Part shown: one piece after another, positions 1 through 5,060 of the stretch | Numbering within the stretch: position 1 is the stretch's first letter | Layout of the letters: each line of letters starts with the position of its first letter | NCBI GenBank assembly: GCA_049644345.1 | Contig: JBARRS010000197.1 | Location: forward strand, 1-5,820 | Direction of reading: 5' to 3' | Origin: JBARRS01 sp049644345 | GTDB taxonomy: Bacteria > Actinomycetota > Thermoleophilia > Gaiellales > Gaiellaceae | Length of the DNA: 5,820 nucleotides | Translations under genes and position numbers: made by a program | The notes under the pieces: model-generated | Database searches by the model: none | Seen by the model: only the letters and a program-made list of their open reading frames with translations | Told to the model about the DNA's origin: nothing

Positions 1-371
1 GCCGAGAGGAGCGTGAGCGTCAACGGAGTCACGATCGCGCCGCCGACGCCTTGCGCCGCGCGGGCAACGTCGAGGGCGATGATGCTCGGAGCAAGCGCCG
101 CCGCGGCGGACGCCACGGTGAAGATCACCAGGCCCGACGCGAACAGCAGCCGGCGTCCGAAGCGGTCGCCGAGCGCCGCGCCGGTGAGGAGGAGCACGGC
201 GAAGGTCAGGGTGTATGCGTTGACCGTCCACTCGAGCTGCGAGAGCGTCGCGTGCAAGTTGCGTCGGATCACCGGTAGCGCCGTCGTGACGACGAGGTTG
301 TCGAGCGTGACCATCACGAGCGCGACCGAGGTGATCGCGAACGTCCACAGTGTCTGGGTCCTAGCCTTCAT
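1..371 (-). CDS. MFS transporter, DHA2 (14-TMS drug:H+ antiporter) family, N-terminal part
   Basis: Partial gene: 123 codons are present and the frame runs off the left edge. The product should be an inner-membrane proton-driven exporter of drugs or other small molecules. The N-terminus begins MKARTQTLWTF and the first hydrophobic segment ends in the DHA2 signature LDNLVVTTALPVI (residues 23-35; compare the family pattern LDxTIVNVALP). The MFS loop motif GDRFGRR is at 68-74, between helices 2 and 3. RAAQG at 104-108 is the helix-4 motif B with its conserved arginine. The ATG at 371-369 is supported by a strong Shine-Dalgarno, GGAGGG, on the minus strand at 380-375, three bases from the start. 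The gene lies 48 bases downstream of a TetR repressor on the same strand, with an operator-like site in the gap. This implies repressor-controlled efflux. Substrate unknown; the C-terminal helices are outside the window. Confidence 0.93.
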   Translation of the reverse strand, partial: MKARTQTLWTFAITSVALVMVTLDNLVVTTALPVIRRNLHATLSQLEWTVNAYTLTFAVLLLTGAALGDRFGRRLLFASGLVIFTVASAAAALAPSIIALDVARAAQGVGGAIVTPLTLTLLS

Positions 372-374
372 CTT

Positions 375-380
375 CCCTCC
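375..380 (-). promoter_or_regulatory. Shine-Dalgarno of the MFS gene
   Basis: GGAGGG on the minus strand, three bases before the ATG at 371. It is one of the clearer ribosome binding sites in the window and fixes the start of the MFS gene. The TetR gene upstream, by contrast, has no such site. Confidence 0.75.
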
Positions 381-384
381 TTGT

Positions 385-404
385 TCTTGAGTAATCACTT
401 ACTT
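385..404. promoter_or_regulatory. Second TetR-type operator, upstream of the MFS gene
   Basis: The core AGTAATCACTTACT (390-403) is a perfect 5-bp inverted repeat (AGTAA / TTACT) around four bases. Aligned with the operator before the TetR gene (978-997), 15 of 20 positions match, including an identical run CTTACTT. On the minus strand the shared core reads AAGTAAGKGATWACT. The site is 14 to 33 bases upstream of the MFS start codon, between the TetR stop and the MFS Shine-Dalgarno. I infer a second binding site for the TetR protein encoded next to it. No good -35 box was found at a proper distance, so it may act as a roadblock or strengthen repression rather than cover an independent promoter. 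Confidence 0.6.
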
Positions 405-419
405 GGAACGCAAAAAAAC

Positions 420-974
420 TCATCCGCTTTTCAAGAAGCCGCCGACGAGCCGCTTGGCCCAGGGCTCGCTCAGGTCGTCGAGCCCCATGGACGCGATCAC
501 GTTCAGCAGCATTCCGGTTGCGAAGAACTGCGAGACAGCCGCCGGCGGCAGGCCGGTAACGCGCTCGACGTAGGCGACCAGATCGCCGTAGCCGTCCCGG
601 ACGACCGCGCGGATCTCTTCGTCGTCGCACGCGGCATACGCCTGCATCTGGGCGCGCAGCCTCATGCGCTCGGTCCGGAGCCGCTCCGTGTAGGCCTCGC
701 CCATCGCGTGGAGCGCCTGCTCTCCGCGCTTTCCCTCGGCCGCCCGCTGGAACATCTCGAGCGTCTCGCGGAAGCAGCGGCTGACGACGGCCTTGAACAG
801 CTCCTTCTTCGTCCCGAACAGCCGGAAGACGTACGGCTGCGAGATGCCGGCGCGAGCGGCAATCGTCTCGGTGGAGCCCCCTTCGAGCCCGTGCTCCGCG
901 AATTCCTCGAACGCCGCGTCGAGCACCGACTCCCGCCTCTCTTCCGCCGACTTCCGTCCCGTGGTTACTGCCAT
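420..974 (-). CDS. TetR/AcrR-family transcriptional repressor
   Basis: The 184-residue product is a normal length for the family. The N-terminal DNA-binding domain is clear: helix 1 is about residues 11-28 (ERRESVLDAAFEEFAEHG). The helix-turn-helix is about 35-56, with TETIAARAGIS followed by the recognition segment QPYVFRLFGTKKELF typical of TetR proteins. The C-terminal ligand and dimerisation half (about 65-184) is helical, with no recognisable ligand signature. It is the first gene of a two-gene unit with the MFS exporter, so it probably represses both and is released by an exported compound. The ATG at 974 is chosen because the family-typical helix 1 starts soon after it and no later start leaves the HTH intact. 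There is no Shine-Dalgarno, and the predicted -10 box ends nine bases upstream, which suggests a leaderless transcript. The gene does not look functionally tied to the sugar genes upstream. Confidence 0.95.
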   Translation of the reverse strand: MAVTTGRKSAEERRESVLDAAFEEFAEHGLEGGSTETIAARAGISQPYVFRLFGTKKELFKAVVSRCFRETLEMFQRAAEGKRGEQALHAMGEAYTERLRTERMRLRAQMQAYAACDDEEIRAVVRDGYGDLVAYVERVTGLPPAAVSQFFATGMLLNVIASMGLDDLSEPWAKRLVGGFLKSG

Positions 975-976
975 GC

Positions 977-1002
977 GTAGTAAGTTATCCCTTACTTACT
1001 AC
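977..1002. promoter_or_regulatory. Palindromic operator of the TetR gene
   Basis: A perfect 9-bp inverted repeat, GTAGTAAGT (977-985) and ACTTACTAC (994-1002), separated by eight bases. It lies two bases upstream of the TetR start codon, covers the predicted -10 box, and forms an AT-rich island in GC-rich DNA. This size and placement fit TetR autoregulation. The right part lies inside the last six codons of the aminotransferase gene (stop TAA at 987-985). A related site lies before the MFS gene. Confidence 0.8.
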
Positions 1003-1011
1003 CGCTGTCAA
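984..1011 (-). promoter_or_regulatory. Sigma70-type promoter of TetR-MFS, inside the aminotransferase 3' end
   Basis: On the minus strand a consensus -35 box TTGACA (1011-1006) is followed after 16 bases by GATAAC (989-984), which matches TATAAT at four positions. Transcription would begin at about 977-974, at or just before the ATG at 974, giving a leaderless or nearly leaderless mRNA. The -35 box and most of the spacer are also codons of the aminotransferase gene. The -10 box is buried in the operator, so bound repressor would block polymerase directly. Confidence 0.65.
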
Positions 1012-2049
1012 GCGCTCGGCGACTCGATCCATGTCCTGTTCGCTCAACCGCGTGTGGAACGGCAGCGCGAGGGCGCGCTCGTAGGAGGCGTCGGCTCCGG
1101 GGAAGGGCCCCTGGTCGGCGTAGGGCCGCAACCGATGTAGGGCGTAGGTGCCGATCTGCGCCTCGATCCCGGCATCGCGCAGGGCCGCGAGCGCCTCGTC
1201 ACGTCGATCGAGCCGGACGACATACGCCTGCCACCCGTGCACGTCGCCCTCGTCGGCCGAGGGCGTCTCGACCTCACCCCCCAGGCGCTCCGCATATGCG
1301 GCGGCGAGGCGCGTCCTTGCTGCGAGCAGCTCGTCGAGCCTGCGCAGCTGCGGCAGACCAACAGCGCAGAGGATGTCGGAGAGCCGGTAGTTGAAGCCCG
1401 GCGTCTCGAACTCGCCGTCGGAGCGCTGGCCGTGGTGACGGAGCATCCGCAAGCGGTCGGCGAGCTCCTCGTCCGCGCAGACCACGGCGCCGCCCTCGCC
1501 GGTCGTGACGATCTTGCGTGGGTGGAAAGAGAGGCAGGCGAGCTCGCCCAGCCCCCCGCACGGGGCGTCCCCACGCCGGGCCCCGAGCGCGCCTGCGGCA
1601 TCCTCGATCAGATTGACGCCCTCGGGCACCACGCCGCGGACCTGGTCCCAGCGTGCCGGCCTTCCGAACAGATGCACGACCATCACCGCACGCGTGCGCG
1701 GGGTCAGCGCCTCGGCGACTCGCACCGGGTCGAGGTTCATCGTCGCGGGATCGACGTCGACGAGCACCGGCCGGGCACCCGCGAGTGCGACGACGCTCGC
1801 GGTCGCCGGGAACGTGTAGGCGGGCACGATCACCTCGTCGCCCTCGCCGATCCCGAGCGCGAGCAGCGCGAGGTGGAGCGCCGCCGTTCCCGACGAGACT
1901 GCGACCGCCTGATCTCGCCGACAGATCCGGGCGAGCTCGGCCTCGAACTCCGCCACCTTCGGCCCCATTGTCAAGCGCCCGCTCTCGAGCACCGTGGCGA
2001 CCGCCTCGGTCTCTTCCCGCCCGAGGTCGGGCCAGGCAAGCCGAATCAA
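985..2049 (-). CDS. DegT/DnrJ/EryC1/StrS family PLP-dependent sugar aminotransferase
   Basis: The 354-residue product is near the usual family length. Enzymes of this family transfer an amino group, usually from glutamate, to a keto group on a nucleotide-linked sugar in the cytoplasm. Visible motifs are the N-terminal MIRLAWPDLGREE, the cofactor phosphate loop SSGTAALHLAL (52-61), and the EDAAGALGA segment whose D150 should contact the pyridine nitrogen. The Schiff-base lysine is K179 in SFHPRKIVTTGEGG, and GFNYRLSDILCAVGL (218-232) follows. The chosen start is a TTG at 2049-2047 that overlaps the upstream SDR stop by two bases (TTGA). It gives the typical family N-terminus; an in-frame TTG at 2079 is a weaker alternative. 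No Shine-Dalgarno is seen, so translation is probably coupled to the SDR gene. The last codons overlap the TetR operator. The sugar substrate, and C3 versus C4 specificity, cannot be told. Confidence 0.93.
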   Translation of the reverse strand: MIRLAWPDLGREETEAVATVLESGRLTMGPKVAEFEAELARICRRDQAVAVSSGTAALHLALLALGIGEGDEVIVPAYTFPATASVVALAGARPVLVDVDPATMNLDPVRVAEALTPRTRAVMVVHLFGRPARWDQVRGVVPEGVNLIEDAAGALGARRGDAPCGGLGELACLSFHPRKIVTTGEGGAVVCADEELADRLRMLRHHGQRSDGEFETPGFNYRLSDILCAVGLPQLRRLDELLAARTRLAAAYAERLGGEVETPSADEGDVHGWQAYVVRLDRRDEALAALRDAGIEAQIGTYALHRLRPYADQGPFPGADASYERALALPFHTRLSEQDMDRVAERLTAVVSKG

Positions 2050-3017
2050 GTCAAGGCCGGTCTTCGCGCCTTGTACCAAGCGATCGTCCGCTGGAGGCCT
2101 TCGTCGAGGTCGACCCGCGCCTCGAACCCAAGCACCTCGCGCGCTTTGTCGACATTCGGGATCCGCAGCTCGACGTCGGCGTAGTGAAGCGGCTGGAAGA
2201 CGATCTCGCCCGCGCAGCCCGTCAACCGCTTCACGCGCTGGGCGAGATCGAAGATCGTGACCGCGGAGCGGGCGTTGCCGATGTTGATGCTGTGGCCGAC
2301 CGCGGCCGGCTTCTCGAGGCACAGCAACGTACCCTCTACCATGTCGTCGACGTAGCACCAGGCGCGGATCTGCGAGCCGTCGCCGTGGATGACGAGGTCT
2401 TCCCCCGCGAGCGCCGTCTCGATGAACGCTCGGATCGCGCCGCCTCCGATCTGGCCGGGGCCGTAGACGTTGAACGGGCGCACAGTCGCGGTCGGGAGCC
2501 CGAGCTCGTCGTGGTAGGCGCGCGCCATGTGCTCACCCGCGAGCTTCGACACGGCGTACGTCCAGCGCGCTTCTCCCACCGAGCCGACGGTCGTGACCTG
2601 CCCCTCGTCGACGTTGTACGCATGCGTCCCGAAGACCTCGCTCGTCGAGAAATCGACGATCCGCTCGAGCGTGTCGCGTGTCGCCTGCGCCGCTTCGAGC
2701 ACGCTGTAGGTACCGATCAGATTAACCCGCATCGTCCGCACTGGGCTCTCCCGGACCGTGTCGACGCCCGCGATCGCCGCACAGTGGACGATGTGTGTCG
2801 CGCCCGCTGCGAGCTCGCGCACGACCTCCGCATCGAGGACGTCGCCCTGATGGAACGTGAAGTTCGGGTGCTCGGCGAGGTCGCCGCCGGTGAGGGCGTC
2901 CCGGTGAAGATTGTCCAGCGCGACGATCTCGTTGTCGTCGACGAGCCGCGCCGCGAGGCTCGTGCCGATGAACCCGGCGCCGCCGGTGATCAGGATCCGC
3001 TTGCTCCTCAGCGCCAC
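2046..3017 (-). CDS. Extended SDR NAD-dependent nucleotide-sugar epimerase/dehydratase/decarboxylase
   Basis: The 323-residue product is a full-length extended short-chain dehydrogenase. The NAD-binding Rossmann motif TGGAGFIG is at 11-18. The acid/serine motif STSEVFG is at 124-130, the catalytic pair is Y154 and K158 in RWTYAVSK, and the substrate-side motif RPFNVYGPGQ is at 180-189. The QIRAWCYVDD segment (216-225) carries an arginine seen in sugar-nucleotide enzymes. STSE and the RWxYxxSK pattern recall ArnA and UDP-glucuronate decarboxylases; GDP-mannose 4,6-dehydratases also have a TSE motif and GalE-type epimerases differ. A 4-keto sugar product for the coupled aminotransferase is therefore plausible but not proven. 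The GTG start at 3017 is the only sensible one. It has no Shine-Dalgarno, and a candidate -10 box places transcription at this GTG. It is the first gene of the leftward sugar unit, divergent from the ATP-grasp gene. Confidence 0.93.
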   Translation of the reverse strand: MALRSKRILITGGAGFIGTSLAARLVDDNEIVALDNLHRDALTGGDLAEHPNFTFHQGDVLDAEVVRELAAGATHIVHCAAIAGVDTVRESPVRTMRVNLIGTYSVLEAAQATRDTLERIVDFSTSEVFGTHAYNVDEGQVTTVGSVGEARWTYAVSKLAGEHMARAYHDELGLPTATVRPFNVYGPGQIGGGAIRAFIETALAGEDLVIHGDGSQIRAWCYVDDMVEGTLLCLEKPAAVGHSINIGNARSAVTIFDLAQRVKRLTGCAGEIVFQPLHYADVELRIPNVDKAREVLGFEARVDLDEGLQRTIAWYKARRPALT

Positions 3018-3061
3018 GCGGCGAGTCTATCCACGCCTGCGCGGATAGCATCGCCCGCCGA
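3018..3061. promoter_or_regulatory. Divergent promoter region with 22-bp palindrome
   Basis: The whole gap between the divergent SDR and ATP-grasp genes is 44 bases. At its centre, 3027-3048, two 10-bp arms CTATCCACGC and GCGCGGATAG face each other across two bases, with nine of ten positions pairing. Candidate -10 boxes sit at the outer ends in mirror orientation: TAGACT on the minus strand (3029-3024) and TAGCAT on the plus strand (3046-3051). Each matches TATAAT at four of six positions. They predict starts at about 3017, the GTG of the SDR gene, and at about 3058, four bases before the ATG at 3062. Neither gene has a Shine-Dalgarno, in agreement with leaderless or near-leaderless messages. 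No -35 consensus was found. The palindrome could bind a regulator that controls both directions. Confidence 0.5.
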
Positions 3062-4288
3062 ATGGATGGAACCGTACTGTTCGTCGGCGCCGGCCGGCAC
3101 CAGATGCGCGCGATTCAGCGGGCCCGTGAGCTCGGCCTCCGCGTCGTCGCCGTCGACCGGAATTCGGAGGCGACCGGGCTTGTCGAGGCCGACATGGCGG
3201 AGGTGCTCGACTTCCAGGACGTCCCGGCCGTCGTCGAGATCGGGCGTCGCGAGCATGTGGACGGCGTCCTCACCGTCTCCGCCGATCGCGCAGTGCCGAT
3301 CGTCGCCGCGGTCGCAGAGAAGCTCGGACTGCCGGGAATCGGGCCGGAGACCGCACACCTGATGACGCACAAGGTGGCGATGCGGCGGCGGTTCGCCGAA
3401 TCAGGCGTGCGGCAGCCGAGGTTCGCCGCCGCGCGGAGCCTGCAGGAGGGACGGGCGGCGCTCGGAACCGTCCGCCTCCCCGCGGTCTTGAAGCCCGCCG
3501 ATTCCGGGGGCCAGCGTGGCCTCTTCCACCTGATCGCGCCGGACGACCTCGCCGCGCATCTTCATGCGGCCCTGTCCGAGTCGCCGACGAGCGAGGCGAT
3601 CGTCGAGGAGTTCGTCGACGGGATCGAGCTGAACGGCCTGGCAGTCGCCCGTGACGGCGAGGTGACGCTGTTGACGCTGTCCGATCGTTTGCGGCCGCCG
3701 GGGATCGGGTTCGGCGTCGGCTGGATCCACGTCTATCCCTCGACGCTGTTCGCGGACGCGCTCGCCGAGTGCGAGAGCGTCGCGGTCGAGTCGGTTCACG
3801 CGCTCGGGCTCCGTGACGGGATCGCATTCCCGCAGCTGATCGCGAGCGAGGACGGTGTGCGGATCGTCGAGTGCGCTGCGCGCGTCCCCGGCGGGCAGAT
3901 GGCCGACCTGGCGCATTACGCCGTTGGGGTCGACCTGGTCGAGATCGCGCTCCGGCAGGCGCTCGGCCTCGCCGTGCCGGACGAGCTCGTCGCGCCGAAG
4001 TTCAGCCAGCCGCTCGCGATCCGGTTCCTGACCGCGTCACCCGGGCCGCTACCGATCGGGCGCGTGCGGAGCGTCGGCCCGCTCGACAAGGTGCTCGCGT
4101 TTCCCGGCGTCGTCCAGGCGGACCTGTTCATCCAGGAGGGAGAGACGATCCGGCCGGTAAGGCTGGACGGCGACCGCCGCGGCTACGTGATCGCGGTCGG
4201 AGAGACGAACGTCGAGGCACTCGAGCGCGCCGAGGCAGCGGCGACGCTGGTCAGCATCGACGTCGAGCCTGTCGAGGTGCGAGCGTGA
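3062..4288 (+). CDS. ATP-grasp carboxylate-amine ligase (L-amino-acid-ligase-like)
   Basis: The 408-residue product is a complete ATP-grasp enzyme. Such enzymes activate a carboxylate as acyl-phosphate with ATP and join it to an amine or similar nucleophile. Domain order: a Rossmann-like preATP-grasp domain (VLFVGAGRHQMRAIQRARELG, from residue 5, then VVAVDRN), then K104 at the entry to the ATP-binding core. The phosphate-binding loop LKPADSGGQRG is at 143-153 and EEFVDGIELN at 182-191. The metal-site strand VECAARVPGGQM (269-280) supplies E270 and R274. The C-terminal part (about 320-400: an SVGPLDKV turn, PGVVQADLF, then GYVIAVGETNVEAL) resembles the extra C-terminal domain of L-amino-acid ligases. 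It opens the rightward unit, opposite the SDR gene. No Shine-Dalgarno precedes the ATG. Family is secure; carboxylate and amine substrates are unknown. Confidence 0.92.
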   Translation: MDGTVLFVGAGRHQMRAIQRARELGLRVVAVDRNSEATGLVEADMAEVLDFQDVPAVVEIGRREHVDGVLTVSADRAVPIVAAVAEKLGLPGIGPETAHLMTHKVAMRRRFAESGVRQPRFAAARSLQEGRAALGTVRLPAVLKPADSGGQRGLFHLIAPDDLAAHLHAALSESPTSEAIVEEFVDGIELNGLAVARDGEVTLLTLSDRLRPPGIGFGVGWIHVYPSTLFADALAECESVAVESVHALGLRDGIAFPQLIASEDGVRIVECAARVPGGQMADLAHYAVGVDLVEIALRQALGLAVPDELVAPKFSQPLAIRFLTASPGPLPIGRVRSVGPLDKVLAFPGVVQADLFIQEGETIRPVRLDGDRRGYVIAVGETNVEALERAEAAATLVSIDVEPVEVRA

Positions 4289-4422
4289 AGGCGGGGACGG
4301 CCGAGCCGCGTCACTTTGGGACGTGTCCCGGGCTCGGTGTACCCAGCCTCCTCCCCACGGCGAGCGTAACGCTTGACGGCGTGCGTGTCTGTCACGCACC
4401 GCGTCGAAGGTGTGGCGAATGA
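4285..4422 (+). CDS. Doubtful 45-residue ORF bridging two genes
   Basis: A GTG at 4285 overlaps the ATP-grasp stop as GTGA, and the ORF ends with a TGA at 4420-4422 that overlaps the next start as ATGA. Both junctions look like translational coupling, which is why it is listed. The peptide has three cysteines and a basic, arginine-rich end (RRRC) and matches nothing I recognise. There is no Shine-Dalgarno for it. Almost the whole stretch can fold into hairpins that would explain the sequence without coding. The same frame also stays open backward into the ATP-grasp gene, a common chance event in GC-rich DNA. More likely non-coding than coding. Confidence 0.2.
   Translation: MKAGTAEPRHFGTCPGLGVPSLLPTASVTLDGVRVCHAPRRRCGE
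4301..4337 (+). repeat. Nested inverted repeat, REP-like palindrome
   Basis: Outer arms CCGAGCC (4301-4307) and GGCTCGG (4331-4337) pair perfectly. Inside them, GGGAC (4318-4322) and GTCCC (4325-4329) form a second short palindrome preceded by CACTTT. It lies 12 bases after the ATP-grasp stop codon. No T-run follows, so an ordinary intrinsic terminator is unlikely. The GGGAC-GT-GTCCC core resembles dispersed extragenic palindromes; that comparison is from general recall and copy number cannot be tested here. Confidence 0.5.
4363..4373 (+). repeat. Small hairpin
   Basis: AGCG and CGCT arms around a TAA loop, between the two larger hairpins of the 4289-4418 spacer. On its own it is too short to be meaningful. 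It is recorded because the spacer as a whole is unusually rich in foldback sequence. Confidence 0.3.
4375..4405 (+). repeat. Hairpin directly before the deacetylase-like gene
   Basis: Perfect 7-bp arms GTGCGTG (4381-4387) and CACGCAC (4393-4399) enclose a five-base loop TCTGT. Beyond a two-by-two internal loop, GACG (4375-4378) pairs with CGTC (4402-4405). The stem ends exactly where the Shine-Dalgarno GAAGG (4406-4410) begins, so it could affect ribosome access or protect the downstream transcript end. There is no T-run, so it is not a typical terminator. Confidence 0.55.
4406..4410 (+). promoter_or_regulatory. Shine-Dalgarno of the deacetylase-like gene
   Basis: GAAGG ends eight bases before the ATG at 4419 and favours that start over the in-frame GTG at 4410, which overlaps the site itself. 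It abuts the base of the 4375-4405 hairpin. Confidence 0.55.
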
Positions 4423-5060
4423 GCTGCGCGTTCGATCTCGATCACTACCGGGAGCTGCTGGACGCGGCGAAGGCGGGCGGCTACCGATTCGCGTTCTTCG
4501 ACGCCGAGCCGCGGGCCGGCGACCTGCTGCTTCGCCACGACGTCGACCTTTCGCTCGAGGCTGCGCTGGAGGTGGCCGAGCTCGAGGCCGGGCTCGGCGT
4601 GCGCGCGACGTACTTCCTGATGACCCAGAGCGTCTTCTACAACCTCGCCTCGCTCGAGGGCGAACAGGCGCTGGAGCGACTTCGACGGCTAGGCCATCGA
4701 GTCGGCCTGCACGCGGTCTGGCCGCGCGCCGAGCTCGACGACAGGTTCGACGCCTTCGTCGCCTGGCACAACCCGGATCCGGAGCACATGTCCGCTCCGG
4801 TCGACGGCGCTGTCAACGTGATGCAACCGCCCTTCTTCGACCCCGAGCACTACCGCTCCGACTCGAACCAGCGCTGGCGACACAGCTGTCCACACGAGGA
4901 GCTGGTGACGCGGAGTCTCGACTGGCTTCAGCTGCTGACGCACCCTGAGATCTGGACTTACCCAGGCGGCACGATGCGCGAGACGATGCTCTCGATGCTG
5001 GACGCGGAGCGCGAGCGACGGCTCGTGCAGCTCCAAGAGGACCGCATCGACTTGTCGTGA
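4419..5060 (+). CDS. Polysaccharide-deacetylase-like (NodB-fold-related) protein
   Basis: The 213-residue product is at the short end for a NodB-type carbohydrate deacetylase. The first family motif is plain: LLLRHDVDLSLEAALEVAEL with H40, D41 and D43, followed by GVRATYFLM (60-68). GHRVGLH at 92-98 aligns with the second motif, but the usual second histidine four residues after H98 is P102, so the canonical His-x3-His metal pair is incomplete. Later conserved-looking blocks are WHNPDPEH (116-123), YRSDSNQRW (145-153) and LTHPEIWTYPGG (173-184), which may supply other ligands. The protein may be a hydrolase removing an acyl group from an amino sugar, or a related non-canonical enzyme. ATG 4419 is supported by GAAGG at 4406-4410. 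It sits between two ATP-grasp genes on the same strand, so it probably belongs to the same pathway. Confidence 0.82.
   Translation: MSCAFDLDHYRELLDAAKAGGYRFAFFDAEPRAGDLLLRHDVDLSLEAALEVAELEAGLGVRATYFLMTQSVFYNLASLEGEQALERLRRLGHRVGLHAVWPRAELDDRFDAFVAWHNPDPEHMSAPVDGAVNVMQPPFFDPEHYRSDSNQRWRHSCPHEELVTRSLDWLQLLTHPEIWTYPGGTMRETMLSMLDAERERRLVQLQEDRIDLS

Noticed and set aside
411..440. Intrinsic terminator after the TetR gene (T7 run on the minus strand)
   Set aside because: The run of seven T is real, but the preceding foldback (GCTT / AAGC) is only four base pairs, lies inside the coding end, and is separated from the T-run by several bases. It is too weak to call.
381..980. 199-codon plus-strand frame opposite the TetR gene
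   Set aside because: It mirrors the TetR coding sequence. The minus-strand product has a clear HTH and correct length, and the plus-strand peptide has no recognisable motif.
2050..2358. Possible N-terminal extension of the aminotransferase on the minus strand
   Set aside because: The frame stays open, but the extension is arginine-rich noise antisense to nothing and overlapping the SDR 3' coding region. The family N-terminus begins at the TTG at 2049.
1653..3362. 569-codon open frame on the plus strand, plus another of 315 codons at 1237-2184
   Set aside because: Both lie antisense to the aminotransferase and SDR genes, which have full family motifs. Their translations are arginine/proline/alanine-rich with no domain, as expected of GC-rich shadow frames.
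4301..4405. Rho-independent terminator after the first ATP-grasp gene
   Set aside because: Stable stems are present but no T-run follows any of them, and the next gene on the same strand starts immediately after.
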